This document shows, one piece after another, positions 40,360 to 49,261 of a DNA stretch of 64,000 bases (positions are counted from its first letter, which is position 1; each line of letters opens with the position of its first letter). Both the position numbers and the translations under genes were made by a program. Below the pieces are notes generated by a model. It made no database searches. It had not been told where the DNA came from and saw only the letters and a program-made list of their open reading frames with translations. The DNA lies in NCBI RefSeq assembly GCF_004522235.1, contig NZ_SDLT01000008.1, positions 159,916-223,915 on the forward strand, in the 5' to 3' direction. Origin of the DNA: Amycolatopsis nivea (GTDB lineage Bacteria > Actinomycetota > Actinomycetes > Mycobacteriales > Pseudonocardiaceae).

Positions 40360-41208
40360 ATGGACATCGGCCTCGTGAGCCCCGTGGTGACCCGGCTGCC
40401 GGGGGATCCGAACGCCTGGGAGGACAGCGCGGGCATCGAAGACCTGGCGCGGATCGCGGAGACCGCGGACCGCCTCGGCTTCCATCACCTGACGTGCAGC
40501 GAGCACGTCGCGGTGCCGGTGGAGGTGGCGGAGCAGCGCGGCTCGACGTACTGGGATCCGCTCGCGACGTTCGGCTTCCTGGCTGCTCGTACCAGCCGCA
40601 TCCGGTTGGTCACGCAGGTCCTCGTGCTGGGATATCACCACCCGCTGGAGATCGCGAAGCGCTACGGAACGCTCGACACGGTCAGCGGCGGACGACTCGT
40701 GCTCGGCCTGGGCGTCGGATCGCTGCGGGAGGAGTTCGACCTGCTGGGCGCGCCGTTCGAACAGCGCGGCGAGCGGGCCGACGATGCGCTCCGGGCGTTG
40801 CGGGCCGCGTTGTCGCAGCGGCTGCCGGAATACCGCGGACCGCACTACGACTTCGCCGGGATGATCGTCGAACCGCATGCCGTCCAGGCGAAAGTCCCGC
40901 TGTGGATCGGCGGCCGAACCAAGCGCTCGCTCCGGCGGGCGGTGGAGCTGGCCGACGGCTGGGTCCCGTTCGGATTGTCGCTGGAAGATCTGCGCCGGAT
41001 GCTCGGCACGGTCGCGCTGCCGGAGGGCTTCCAGGTCGTGCTGTCGCCCGGACGGCCGCTGGACCCCGGCGCGGCCTCGTGCCGGGAGCGGCTGGCCCGC
41101 GTGGTCGAGGCCGGGGCGACGACGGTCAGCGCGCGGATCGCCGCGCACTCGGCCGACCACTACCGCGAGCAGCTCGAAGCGCTCGCCGAGCTAGGAAGCG
41201 AGGTCTGA
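40360..41208 (+). CDS. LLM-class (luciferase-like) flavin/F420-dependent oxidoreductase
   Basis: A 282-aa TIM-barrel protein: MDIGLVSPVVTRLPG, ARIAETADRLGFHHLTCSEHVAVPV, LGYHHPLEIAKRYGTLDTVSGGRLVLGLGVGSLREEFDLLG and the VPLWIGGRTKRSLRRAVELADGWVP segment. These fit the F420-dependent LLM group common in actinomycetes, but the cofactor is not proven. It is followed 1 bp later by a SnoaL-like gene. In the steroid block it may oxidise or reduce a steroid intermediate. ATG 40360 lies just after the predicted promoter. Confidence 0.82.
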   Translation: MDIGLVSPVVTRLPGDPNAWEDSAGIEDLARIAETADRLGFHHLTCSEHVAVPVEVAEQRGSTYWDPLATFGFLAARTSRIRLVTQVLVLGYHHPLEIAKRYGTLDTVSGGRLVLGLGVGSLREEFDLLGAPFEQRGERADDALRALRAALSQRLPEYRGPHYDFAGMIVEPHAVQAKVPLWIGGRTKRSLRRAVELADGWVPFGLSLEDLRRMLGTVALPEGFQVVLSPGRPLDPGAASCRERLARVVEAGATTVSARIAAHSADHYREQLEALAELGSEV

Positions 41209-41209
41209 A

Positions 41210-41695
41210 GTGGACCGGATCGCCCAGTTGGAGGCGCGGCTCGCGCGGCTGGAGGACGAACGCGAGATCAGCAGGCTGATCGCCGCGTACGGTCCGCTGG
41301 TCGACGCCGGCGCGGCCGAGGACGTCGCCGCGCTGTGGACCGAGGACGGCGCGTACGACGTCGACGAGATCTACCTCGAAGGCCGGGAGCAGCTGGCCCG
41401 GATGGTGCGGTCGAGCGCCCACCAAGGCTGGATCTCCGGCGGATGCGCGCACTTCGTCGGCCCGCCGCACGTGACCGTCGACGGCGACACGGCGATCGCG
41501 GTCTGTCACTCGCTGATGGTGGTATATCAGGACGACCGCTTTGTCATCCGGCGCGCCACCGCGAACCACTGGGCGCTCGCCCGCACCGACGAGGGCTGGA
41601 AGGTCACCCGGCGCACCAACCGGGTTCTCGACGGCCGGGCCGAGTCGCCCGGGCTGCTGCGGCAAGGCGCGTACGGCGAGCCGGCGTTCCGCTGA
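41210..41695 (+). CDS. SnoaL/NTF2-like protein
   Basis: A 161-aa protein of the SnoaL-like cone fold: an N-terminal helix ([34 protein letters not shown]), [19 protein letters not shown] and late strands ([43 protein letters not shown]). Members include ketosteroid isomerase-like enzymes and dehydratases as well as non-enzymatic proteins. Here a steroid isomerase or hydratase role is tempting but only inferred. Start GTG 41210 is 1 bp after the LLM stop, so the pair is coupled. Confidence 0.75.
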   Translation: MDRIAQLEARLARLEDEREISRLIAAYGPLVDAGAAEDVAALWTEDGAYDVDEIYLEGREQLARMVRSSAHQGWISGGCAHFVGPPHVTVDGDTAIAVCHSLMVVYQDDRFVIRRATANHWALARTDEGWKVTRRTNRVLDGRAESPGLLRQGAYGEPAFR

Positions 41696-41700
41696 GCCGG

Positions 41701-41715
41701 TCCCGGTCATTGGAA
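41701..41715. promoter_or_regulatory. TCCCGGTnACCGGGA-type operator upstream of the acyl-CoA ligase
   Basis: TCCCGGTCATTGGAA: left half exact, right half with three changes. Centre 41708 is 39.5 bp upstream of the centre of CACAAT (41745-41750). Confidence 0.5.
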
Positions 41716-41784
41716 TCGGCCCGGCGCTCCCCGCCGCGAGCAGGCACAATCACGCCCGCACCGGTGCGAGGAGGGAGACCTTGG

Positions 41785-43392
41785 ATGAGCCTCTCCGCTG
41801 ATCCTCGGCAGGCACTGACCGCGCCCGGCGGACCGTGCGAACTGCGCACCGAAGAGGTGCTGGGCGTGCCGATGACGGTGTTCGCCCATCGCGCGCGGTC
41901 GCTGGGGGAGGTGCTCGCGGCCTCGGCGCGGCACGGTGAACGCGAGTATCTGGTGACGGCTGACCGGCGGATCACCTTCGCCGAACATGCCCGGCAGGTG
42001 GCGTCGGTGGCCTGTGCGCTTCGCGACGAGTACGGGATCGGCAAGGGCGACCGGGTCGCGATCGCGGCCGCGAACAATCCGGAGTGGGTGGTCGCGTTCT
42101 GGGCGACCGTGTCGCTGGGCGCGATCGCGGTCGGCTACAACGCGTGGTGGTCGCGGCCGGAGCTGGCGTACGCGCTCGGTCATACCCGACCGTCGCTGGT
42201 GGTCGCCGACTCGAAGCGGGCGGCGCTGCTGGACGGCGTGCCGGTGTTGACTGTCGAGGAGGACATTCCCCGGCTAGCGCGCCGGGAGGTACCGCTGCCG
42301 TCGTGCGTTGTGGCCGAGGACGATCCGGCGGTCATCCTTTACACCAGCGGCACGACCGGACGGCCGAAAGGTGCGGTGCACACGCACCGGAACCTGACGT
42401 CGGTGATCGAGTTCCACCGCCTGAACAGCGAAATCGCCCGTGCGCTCGGCGACCCGACGGAGCCGTCCGCGCGGCGGTACCTGCTCGGGGTGCCGCTGTT
42501 CCACATCGCCGGACTGCACAACCTGGTGGTGCCCCGGCTCGCCGACGGCAGCGCGGTTGTGGTGCACCAGGGCGGTTTCGACGCGGAGCGGGTGCTGCGA
42601 TTGGTCGAGGCTGAGCGGGTGACGAACTGGGGCGTCGTGCCGACCATGGCGCACCGGCTGCTGGAACACGGCAATCTCGAGCGGTATGACCTTTCTTCGC
42701 TGACTGCGTTCACGCTCGGTGCTGCGCCTTCTTCGCCGGCCTTTCAACAACGGCTGCGCGCGGAACTCCCGATAGCGGAACAGGGATTAGTCGACAGTTA
42801 CGGGCTGACGGAATCGTCCACGGCGATTTCCGTTGCCAATGCGGATGATCTGGCCGCTTTCCCCGGTACTGTCGGGCGTCCCATCGCGACGGTGGAACTG
42901 GAGATCCGGGACGCGTTCGGCGAGGTGATGCCGGACGGCAGTGCGGGGGAGATCTGCGTCCGCAGTCCGTTCACGATGCTCGGCTATTGGGAAGACCCCG
43001 AGGCCACCGCGGCCGCTATCGACGCCGATCGGTGGCTGCACACCGGGGACATCGGGGTTCTTTCCGAGGGGCTGCTCCGGCTCACCGCACGGCGTTCGGA
43101 TTTGATCCTGCACGGCGGGGAGAACGTTTATCCGGCCGAGGTGGAGAACGTGCTCGCGGAACACCCGGCGGTGCGGGAATGCATTGTGCTGGGCGTACCG
43201 CATGTCGACCTGGGGCAGGAAGTGGCTGCGGTCGTGGTGGTCTCGGCACCGGTCGACGCGGAGGAGCTGCGGGCGTTTGCGGCCGAGCGGGTGGCGTATT
43301 ACAAGGTCCCGTCGCGGTGGCGGATCGGGACGGAACCGTTGCCGCGCAACGTGACCGGCAAGGTAGTGCGGAACCAGGTGCCGCGGCCCTGA
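41785..43392 (+). CDS. AMP-forming acyl-CoA synthetase
   Basis: A 535-aa adenylate-forming ligase. P-loop [19 protein letters not shown]5 motif [21 protein letters not shown], and the C-terminal hinge with [22 protein letters not shown] and the catalytic lysine in [11 protein letters not shown]. It activates a carboxylic acid, in this context probably a steroid side-chain or ring-derived acid. ATG 41785 has GGAGGGAGA upstream. It is separated from the SnoaL gene by 89 bp that contain a separate promoter and palindrome. Confidence 0.88.
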   Translation: MSLSADPRQALTAPGGPCELRTEEVLGVPMTVFAHRARSLGEVLAASARHGEREYLVTADRRITFAEHARQVASVACALRDEYGIGKGDRVAIAAANNPEWVVAFWATVSLGAIAVGYNAWWSRPELAYALGHTRPSLVVADSKRAALLDGVPVLTVEEDIPRLARREVPLPSCVVAEDDPAVILYTSGTTGRPKGAVHTHRNLTSVIEFHRLNSEIARALGDPTEPSARRYLLGVPLFHIAGLHNLVVPRLADGSAVVVHQGGFDAERVLRLVEAERVTNWGVVPTMAHRLLEHGNLERYDLSSLTAFTLGAAPSSPAFQQRLRAELPIAEQGLVDSYGLTESSTAISVANADDLAAFPGTVGRPIATVELEIRDAFGEVMPDGSAGEICVRSPFTMLGYWEDPEATAAAIDADRWLHTGDIGVLSEGLLRLTARRSDLILHGGENVYPAEVENVLAEHPAVRECIVLGVPHVDLGQEVAAVVVVSAPVDAEELRAFAAERVAYYKVPSRWRIGTEPLPRNVTGKVVRNQVPRP

Positions 43393-43407
43393 TCCCGTTG
43401 ACCGGGA
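43393..43407. promoter_or_regulatory. TCCCGGTnACCGGGA-type operator upstream of hsaA
   Basis: TCCCGTTGACCGGGA (one mismatch), starting 1 bp after the ligase stop. Centre 43400 is 40.5 bp upstream of the centre of GAGGCT (43438-43443), the weakest -10 of the set. Confidence 0.6.
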
Positions 43408-43492
43408 GCGCACCCGCGCGCTCGCGGGTTCCGCTGGGAGGCTCAGGGCAGCCGGGACCGCACCGTATCCGGACCGGAGAAAGGGAAGCGCC

Positions 43493-44677
43493 ATGACCCA
43501 TCCCGCTCTTGCCGCCGTCGAGGAACGGTCCGAAGAGATCGCCGCGCTCGGACCGGAAAACGAGCGGCTCGGCCGGCTCGCCGACGAAGCGGCGAAGGTG
43601 CTCCGGGAAACCGGCGCGATCAAAATGCTCCAGCCCGCCGATTACGGCGGTGCGGAAGCGCATCCGCGCGAATTCGCGGAAACGGTGATGCGGCTGGCTT
43701 CGCTCGACGGTTCGACGGGCTGGGTCGCCGGGATCGTCGGCGTCCACCCGTGGGAAATGGCGCTCTGCGATCGTCGCGTGCAGGAAGAAATCTGGGGTGC
43801 GGACAACGACACCTGGATCGCTTCGCCGTATGCGCCGATGGGTGTGCTGAAGCCGGTCGACGGCGGGTATGTCTTCAATGGACGGTGGCAGTTCTCGTCC
43901 GGAACCGACCATTGCGACTGGATTTTCCTCGGCGGTTTCCTCGGCGACGCGGACGGCAATGTGGTGCAGCCGCCCCGGAACTACCACGTGATCCTGCCGC
44001 GCGCGGACTACGAAATCGTCGAGGACACCTGGGACGTCGTCGGCCTGCGCGGCACGGGCAGCAAGGACATCGTCGTCAAGGACGCGTTCGTCCCGGAGTA
44101 CCGCGCGGTGCCGTTCAGCCGGATGACCGACGGCAGCGCGCTGCGGGAATCCGGTCGCGCCAAACCGACGTACGGCGTCCCGTTCACGACGATTTTCCCG
44201 CTCGGCATCACGTCCGCGGTGATCGGCATCGCGGAAGGTGCGTTGGCCGCGCATCTGGCATATCAACGCACGCGCGTGCAAATCACCGGCACCCGGGTGA
44301 AGGACGATCCGTACGTGCTGTACGCGATCAGCGCCGCCGCCGAGGAGATCAAAGCGTCGCGAATCGCCATGCTGGACAACGTTTCCCGGTTCTACGACAA
44401 GGCCGCCGCCGGCGAGCCGGCGACGCTCGCGGACCGTGCCGCGTCGCGCCGCACCCAGGTCGCCGCGGCGTGGCGGGCGGTGCGCGCGATGGACGAGGTG
44501 GTCGCCCGCAGCGGCGGCAACGGCCTGCGGATGGACAACCCGATCCAGCGGTTCTGGCGCGACGGCCACATGGGCCTGGCGCACGCGATCCACGTGCCCG
44601 GTTCGGTGTTCCACGCGTCCGCGCTGACCGACCTCGACGTCGAGCCGCCGCCCGGACCGATGCTGTCCATGATCTGA
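43493..44677 (+). CDS. hsaA: flavin-dependent monooxygenase HsaA-like (3-HSA hydroxylase oxygenase)
   Basis: A 394-aa acyl-CoA dehydrogenase-fold oxygenase: IKMLQPADYGGAEAHPREFAETVMRLASLDGSTGWVAGIVGVH, FNGRWQFSSGTDHCDWIFLGG, VVGLRGTGSKDIVVKDAFVPEYR and NPIQRFWRDGHMGLAHAI all match the HsaA/HpaH group. With reduced flavin from HsaB it hydroxylates the aromatised ring A (3-HSA to 3,4-DHSA). It is followed by hsaC after 28 bp with an AAGGAG. The acyl-CoA dehydrogenase alternative is unlikely given the hsaC partner. Confidence 0.87.
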   Translation: MTHPALAAVEERSEEIAALGPENERLGRLADEAAKVLRETGAIKMLQPADYGGAEAHPREFAETVMRLASLDGSTGWVAGIVGVHPWEMALCDRRVQEEIWGADNDTWIASPYAPMGVLKPVDGGYVFNGRWQFSSGTDHCDWIFLGGFLGDADGNVVQPPRNYHVILPRADYEIVEDTWDVVGLRGTGSKDIVVKDAFVPEYRAVPFSRMTDGSALRESGRAKPTYGVPFTTIFPLGITSAVIGIAEGALAAHLAYQRTRVQITGTRVKDDPYVLYAISAAAEEIKASRIAMLDNVSRFYDKAAAGEPATLADRAASRRTQVAAAWRAVRAMDEVVARSGGNGLRMDNPIQRFWRDGHMGLAHAIHVPGSVFHASALTDLDVEPPPGPMLSMI

Positions 44678-44705
44678 TTTTCCCCACCCCGCAAGGAGTT
44701 TCGCC

Positions 44706-45626
44706 ATGACCGAGATCCGAGGGCTCGGATACCTCCGGGTCCAGAGCCGGGACGTGCCGCGCTGGCGCGAGTTGACCGTGGAGGCGCTGGGCTTCGCCGA
44801 GTCGGCCGGCCCGGTCGCCGACGGCCTGTACCTCCGGATGGACGAGCGCGAGGCACGGCTGATCGTGCTGCCCGGCGAGGACGACCGCGTGCTCGCGGTC
44901 GGCTGGGAGGTGCGCGACCAGTTCGCGCTGGCCGCCGTCGGGCGCGCGGTGGAGGCGTCCGGTACCGCGGTGAAAGTGTTGTCGGAACAGCAATGCCGCG
45001 AACGCCGCGTCGATTCGGCGCTCACCTTCGACGACCCGTCCGGCACCCCGGTCGAGGTGTTCTTCGGCCCGGTCCTCGACCACGACCCGGTGCGGACGAA
45101 GTGGACGCAGCAGTTCGTGACCGGCGCGCAGGGCATGGGCCACGTCGTGCTGCCGACGACGAGCTTCGCCGAGGTCGAGACGTTCTACACCGAGGTGCTC
45201 GGCTTCCTCCCGCGCGGCGCGGTCGCGATGGGCGGCGCGGCCCCGGACCAGAAACCCCGCCGGGTGCGGTTCATGGGCGTCAACCAGCGCCACCACAGCC
45301 TGGCGATCTGCCCGGCCCCGCACGGCGAACCGCCCGGCCTGGTGCACCTGATGGTCGAGGTCGACTCCCTCGACGCGGTCGGCCGAGCCCTGGACGAGGT
45401 CGGCAAACGCGGATTCTCGGTGTCCTCGACGCTGGGGCGGCACACGAACGACAAGATGGTCTCGTTCTACGTCCGGGCGCCTGGCGGGTGGGACCTGGAG
45501 TACGGGACCGAGGGAATGCTGGTGGACGAGCGGTTCTATACGGCGGAGGAGATCACGCGGGACAGTTATTGGGGGCACGACTGGTCCGGGTCGGAGCAGT
45601 TGGCGGCGTTCACTTCGCCGCAGTGA
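44706..45626 (+). CDS. hsaC: extradiol dioxygenase HsaC-like (3,4-DHSA dioxygenase)
   Basis: A 306-aa type I extradiol dioxygenase with two vicinal-oxygen-chelate repeats. Fe(II) ligands His146 (GMGHVVL), His214 (LVHLMVEV) and Glu265 (WDLEYG). Active-site His197 (NQRHHSLAI), His246 (LGRHTND) and Tyr255 are also present. It cleaves ring A of 3,4-DHSA to 4,9-DSHA, the HsaD substrate. It lies directly after hsaA. A hairpin follows the stop. Biphenyl-type BphC enzymes are the alternative, but YLRMDEREARLIVLPGEDDR and the context favour HsaC. Confidence 0.9.
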   Translation: MTEIRGLGYLRVQSRDVPRWRELTVEALGFAESAGPVADGLYLRMDEREARLIVLPGEDDRVLAVGWEVRDQFALAAVGRAVEASGTAVKVLSEQQCRERRVDSALTFDDPSGTPVEVFFGPVLDHDPVRTKWTQQFVTGAQGMGHVVLPTTSFAEVETFYTEVLGFLPRGAVAMGGAAPDQKPRRVRFMGVNQRHHSLAICPAPHGEPPGLVHLMVEVDSLDAVGRALDEVGKRGFSVSSTLGRHTNDKMVSFYVRAPGGWDLEYGTEGMLVDERFYTAEEITRDSYWGHDWSGSEQLAAFTSPQ

Positions 45627-45636
45627 GGGTGGGTGT

Positions 45637-45670
45637 AGTGGCGATCCCGGTTAGCACCGCGATCGCCACT
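45637..45670. terminator. bidirectional terminator after hsaC
   Basis: AGTGGCGATC (45637-45646) and GATCGCCACT (45661-45670) are exact reverse complements, and the 14 nt between can extend the stem (GGT/ACC). It sits between the convergent hsaC and hydrolase genes. Confidence 0.65.
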
Positions 45671-45679
45671 CACGACCCC

Positions 45680-46693
45680 TCAGCGCCCCGTAAACCGATG
45701 CAGGGCGTCGAGCACAGCAGGCGCGGGCGTATCCGGATGGCCGGCGTCGTGCAGCAGGTGGTCCACTCCGGGCAGCCGCACCCGGCCCGGTCCGCCGACG
45801 TGCGCGCGGCGCAGGGCGACGGTCAGCGCATCCGTTGTAGCGCAAGGAACTTGCGCGTCATTCGTGCCACAGGTAAGCAGCACCCTGGTCCCCGGCCGCA
45901 GCGCCGCGGCGGTGGCAGGCGGGTAGACGGCGTCGTCGCTGTCCACGAACCGGCCGTTCTGCCCTTGGAAGCCCTGGAACAGCTGCGCGACGGCGGGCGG
46001 CAGGCCGGTGGCGTCGACCGGCCGGTGTTCGCGCAGGGCGGTGACGGCGGCGTCGATCGCCGCGTCGACAGTCCGCTGCTGCTCGGGGTCGAGCTGGCCG
46101 TGGCGGGCCGCCTCGGCGATCTGGGCGTGCAGCTGGAGCGCGACCAGGTCCAGCAAGCGGAGGGCTTGGGGTTGCAGCAGCACCAGGCCGGCCGGGCGGG
46201 GACGGACTGAGCCACCGAGCAGCAGCGCGGTCATCGCGCCTTCGCTGTGCCCGACGACAGTCAGCGCGTGCGGTGCTGTCTCCGGCTGTTCGCGCAACGT
46301 CTCGTAGGCGGCTTTCGCCTGACGGACGAACGCCGGATAGTCGAGCGTTTCGGGATGGTCGCGGTAGGCGCCGAGCCCGGTGGCGCCGGTGCCGTACTTG
46401 TCGAACCGCAGCGTGACGACCCGGTCGCGGTCGAGCGCATCAGCTACCTGCGCCAGGGTGTTCGGGGACATGCGCGGCTGGTTGCCGTCGCGGTCGGTGG
46501 GGCCGCTGCCGGGCAGCAGGAGCGCGGCGCGCAAACGTTGGCCGGCTCGGTGCGCGGGAACGTGCAGGGTGCCGTACGTCGGCGTCCCCTCGACGGTGAA
46601 GACGATTTCGCGGTCGGCAGCGGGCACGAGATCGGGCACCGCCGCGACGGGGGCGGCCATGGTCAGTGCGACTGCTGCGAGGTGGGAGAGCAT
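45680..46693 (-). CDS. secreted alpha/beta-hydrolase
   Basis: A 337-aa protein with a short signal (LSHLAAVALTMAAPVAAVP) and an alpha/beta-hydrolase fold: LLLPGSGPTDRDGNQP (oxyanion region), TLRFDKYGTGATG, nucleophile serine in VVGHSEGAMTALLLGG, aspartate in TCGTNDAQVP and histidine in GVDHLLHD. It resembles exported serine hydrolases annotated as dipeptidyl aminopeptidase/acylaminoacyl-peptidase-like. ATG 46693 overlaps the preceding gene by 1 bp, so it is coupled to the small PH-like protein and the TetR gene. Substrate unknown. Confidence 0.75.
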   Translation of the reverse strand: MLSHLAAVALTMAAPVAAVPDLVPAADREIVFTVEGTPTYGTLHVPAHRAGQRLRAALLLPGSGPTDRDGNQPRMSPNTLAQVADALDRDRVVTLRFDKYGTGATGLGAYRDHPETLDYPAFVRQAKAAYETLREQPETAPHALTVVGHSEGAMTALLLGGSVRPRPAGLVLLQPQALRLLDLVALQLHAQIAEAARHGQLDPEQQRTVDAAIDAAVTALREHRPVDATGLPPAVAQLFQGFQGQNGRFVDSDDAVYPPATAAALRPGTRVLLTCGTNDAQVPCATTDALTVALRRAHVGGPGRVRLPGVDHLLHDAGHPDTPAPAVLDALHRFTGR

Positions 46694-47043
46694 CAGCGCA
46701 GCGCCTTCTCGACCAGTGCGACGGTCGTGCGCGGGTCGTCGACTTGGAGGACGAGGCGGGCGTAGCGCTCGTCGGCGAGTTCGAGCACGACGGCCTTCGC
46801 CGGATCCTTGACGTCCCAGAAGACCTTTTCGCCGTCGAGGTGGAACGTGCCCGCCGTGATCACGCCGGGCACGTGGGCTCCGGGCGCGCGGATCCCCTTG
46901 GGGTCGGCGGCGATGCCGGGGTCCGCGGTCGCGCCGCGGACGTTGGCCAGCGGGATGGTCAGGCTGCTCTTGAAGGCCCACAGCTTGTCGAGACCTTCGA
47001 TCACGACGACGAGGTTGCCGCCGTCGATGGTGACCAATGCCAT
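46693..47043 (-). CDS. small conserved PH-like protein of unknown function
   Basis: A 116-aa, beta-rich protein (LVTIDGGNLVVVIEGLDKLWAFKSSLTIPLANVRGATADPG, then GTFHLDGEKVFWDVKDPAKAVVLELADERYARLVLQVDDP) that resembles bacterial PH-like domain proteins. There is no catalytic motif or signal. It lies between the TetR gene (12 bp upstream) and the secreted hydrolase (1-bp overlap), making a three-gene operon. I do not recognise a specific role. Confidence 0.65.
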   Translation of the reverse strand: MALVTIDGGNLVVVIEGLDKLWAFKSSLTIPLANVRGATADPGIAADPKGIRAPGAHVPGVITAGTFHLDGEKVFWDVKDPAKAVVLELADERYARLVLQVDDPRTTVALVEKALR

Positions 47044-47055
47044 GTCTTTTCCTTG

Positions 47056-47556
47056 TCAGTTAAGGGGATCGAGCAGTTGGGCCAGCGCGGTGCCCGGGTC
47101 GCCGGGGTCGCCGCGCAAGCGGAGGCCCAGTGCGGCGGACGTGAGGGCGGCGGCCAGTGCGGTGGAAATGCCGAGCGCGTCGGCAATCGCCTGATCGAGC
47201 GTGGCCAGCGCCTCGGCGACCTCGGCAGCCGCCTCCTCGTCGGCCGGCGCCCGTTCGACCGCCGCGAGCAGCAGCATGCCGAGGTCAGCCGACGCGACGA
47301 GCCGGAGCGCCGTCGCGGCGTCCGGCGCCGCGGCGAGCGCTTCGGCCAGGGGACGGACGTCGTCGGCGAGATGGCGGCGCAGCGCGGCCAGATAGAGGCC
47401 GCGCTTGCTGCCGAACGTCTTGTACAAGCTGTTGCGGTGCACGCCGAGGTGCGTGACGAGGTCGTCGACGGACACTCCGTCGTACGCGCGGCCGCCGAAC
47501 AACCCCACGGCGGCGCGCACCACCTCGTCCTCGTCGAATGCCCTTCGCCTGCCCAT
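47056..47556 (-). CDS. TetR-family repressor
   Basis: A 166-aa repressor: MGRRRAFDEDEVVRAAVGLFGGRAYDGVSVDDLVTHLGVHRNSLYKTFGSKRGLYLAAL is a standard TetR HTH. The C-terminal ligand domain is short (SADLGMLLLAAVERAP). I chose ATG 47556 because the basic GRRR motif normally lies right at the N-terminus; an in-frame start at 47592 would run into the operator. It heads the operon with the PH-like and secreted hydrolase genes; the palindrome at 47591-47607 is its likely autoregulatory site. Confidence 0.82.
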   Translation of the reverse strand: MGRRRAFDEDEVVRAAVGLFGGRAYDGVSVDDLVTHLGVHRNSLYKTFGSKRGLYLAALRRHLADDVRPLAEALAAAPDAATALRLVASADLGMLLLAAVERAPADEEAAAEVAEALATLDQAIADALGISTALAAALTSAALGLRLRGDPGDPGTALAQLLDPLN

Positions 47557-47590
47557 GTCCTGACGGTAGCCTTTTGAGGAACGATCAGTC

Positions 47591-47607
47591 AAGAACGATC
47601 GTTCCTT
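47591..47607. promoter_or_regulatory. candidate TetR operator
   Basis: AAGAACGATCGTTCCTT is a near-perfect palindrome around GAACGATCGTTC (47593-47604). An additional half-site GGAACGATC lies 14 bp away, and the element sits just upstream of the TetR start. Confidence 0.6.
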
Positions 47608-47625
47608 AAAAATTGCGGCTCCGGA

Positions 47626-49119
47626 TCAGCTTCCGGCCCGCGCCACCAGATCGTCGACCGCCCGGGCAGCGAAAGCCATCGCGGTGCCCAACGGAATACC
47701 CGGCCCCGGGTAGTAACCGCCGGTCATGGAAGCCGCTGAATTCCCGACCGCGTAAAGGCCTTCCACCGCCGAACCGTCCTCGCGCAGCACCCGGGCGTCC
47801 GGATCGGTCACCAGGCCGCCCTTCGTGCCCAGGTCCGACAGCACCAGCCGGGCAGCGCGGAACGGCGGGCGATCTACCGGCACCAGTACCGGATTCGCGA
47901 AGTGCCGCGCGTATTCGTCCTCACCCCGGCCGAAATCCGCGTCGTGCCCAGCCTCGGCGAAAGAATTGAAGCGGGCGACCGTCTCCGGCAGCTCCGGAGC
48001 ATCGATCAGCTTCGCCAGCTCCGCGAGCGTGTCCGCTTCTACCCAGGTGCCGGCCGCCAGATGGTCGTCCGGCCGTCCGCCCGGCAACGCGATCGCGGGC
48101 AGCCGTCCGCCCTCGCGGCTGTCGAACACGATGTGCGACGGGATCCGCCGCGCCGGGTCCGCTGCCATCTCACGACCCATCTGGTCGTATGGCAGCGATT
48201 CGTTCGCATACCGCCGCCCGTCGCGGTCGACGACGAGTCCGCCGCGGAAGCCGAGCGTGAACGACGCGCCGCCGTCCGGCATCGCGATTCCCGGGCACCA
48301 CCAGCCCTCGTCCATCAGGTCGACGGCCGCGCCCAGTGCGATCGCCGCCGCCAGGACCTGGCCGCGGTTCGTTTCCGCGGGTGCCATCGACCACGCCGCC
48401 GAGCCGGGCACGCCGGACTGTTCCCGCAGGTCCGCGTTCCGCTCGAACCCGCCGGCGCCGATGAGCACGCCGTAGGTCGCCCCGATCCGCCGCGGTCCGA
48501 CGCCGACGACCCGCCCGTTCTCGACCACCAGCTCGTCGACCGGCGTACTGGTGAAGACGGTGCCGTTGCCGGTCGCGTCGAAGGCCAGCAGCAGCCGGCC
48601 GATCAGCGCGCGGCCGCCGTCCAACGGGGCGTCGCGGTGCCCGCGGCCGGCGCGGTCGCGGTCTACCGGCGGACGCACCAGCTCGGCCCGTTCGCCCAGC
48701 TCGGACAGCGGCAGGTCGACCGGGACGAACGAGCGTCCGCCAGGGACGCGGCCGGGCCGGTCGAAATAGTCCGGGAACGCCCGCCATTCGAACTCGAGCG
48801 CCGGATCCGCCTCCAGCGCCGCGACCAGCTCCGGCGCCTTCGCCAGGAACGCCTCCTGCCGCCCGGTCCGGTCCTCGCCGAGCAGCGCGCGCAGGTACTC
48901 GCGCGCGGCGGCGGTGGAATCCGCGACCCCGAACCGCTCCTGGACCTGCGTGCCGGGCAGCCAGCAGGCCGCGCCGGAGTACGCGGAAGTCCCGCCGAGC
49001 CGGTCCGCGGCCTCGACCACCGCGGTGCGCAACCCGGCCCGGGCAGCGAGGTACGCGCCGGTCAGCGCGCCCGCGCCGGACCCGACCACCACCACGTCGA
49101 ACTGGTCGTCGAAAGCCAT
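47626..49119 (-). CDS. second KstD-like FAD-dependent dehydrogenase
   Basis: A 497-aa flavoprotein of the KstD/fumarate reductase family: VVVVGSGAGALTGAYLAARAGL, GGTSAYSGAACWLPGTQVQ, a FGRGEDEYARHF segment, LVLSDLGTKGGLVTDPDARVLREDG and the C-terminal YAVGNSAASMTGGYYPGPGIPLGTAMAFAARA. It is shorter than the KstD at 31.8 kb and differs around the YGGSTGI loop (GGTSAYSGA), so it may act on another 3-ketosteroid, for example a 5-alpha-reduced one. ATG 49119 follows a GGAGGACT. It is divergent from a TetR gene, with a weak palindrome between. Confidence 0.82.
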   Translation of the reverse strand: MAFDDQFDVVVVGSGAGALTGAYLAARAGLRTAVVEAADRLGGTSAYSGAACWLPGTQVQERFGVADSTAAAREYLRALLGEDRTGRQEAFLAKAPELVAALEADPALEFEWRAFPDYFDRPGRVPGGRSFVPVDLPLSELGERAELVRPPVDRDRAGRGHRDAPLDGGRALIGRLLLAFDATGNGTVFTSTPVDELVVENGRVVGVGPRRIGATYGVLIGAGGFERNADLREQSGVPGSAAWSMAPAETNRGQVLAAAIALGAAVDLMDEGWWCPGIAMPDGGASFTLGFRGGLVVDRDGRRYANESLPYDQMGREMAADPARRIPSHIVFDSREGGRLPAIALPGGRPDDHLAAGTWVEADTLAELAKLIDAPELPETVARFNSFAEAGHDADFGRGEDEYARHFANPVLVPVDRPPFRAARLVLSDLGTKGGLVTDPDARVLREDGSAVEGLYAVGNSAASMTGGYYPGPGIPLGTAMAFAARAVDDLVARAGS

Positions 49120-49183
49120 GAGTCCTCCAAGTCGTCGCGACCCGGCGAGCCAACCGCATCCGCGGCGCGCCGGGGCGCGGTCA

Positions 49184-49198
49184 TCCCACTCACCGGTA
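49184..49198. promoter_or_regulatory. weak TCCCGGTnACCGGGA-type site between the second kstD and TetR genes
   Basis: TCCCACTCACCGGTA (three mismatches). Its centre is 40.5 bp from plus-strand GAGAAT (49229-49234) and from minus-strand TTGGCT (49148-49153). Sequence support is poor; the spacing is what makes it worth listing. Confidence 0.35.
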
Positions 49199-49261
49199 GC
49201 GGCGGCGCCCGGTGGGAGGATCGTGCGCGAGAATGGCCTGATCACGAGCGGAGGAGTCGCG

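Noticed and set aside
45640..45660. A further TCCCGG copy after hsaC
   Set aside because: It is part of the stem of the hsaC terminator, has no right half-site and no -10 at the required spacing.
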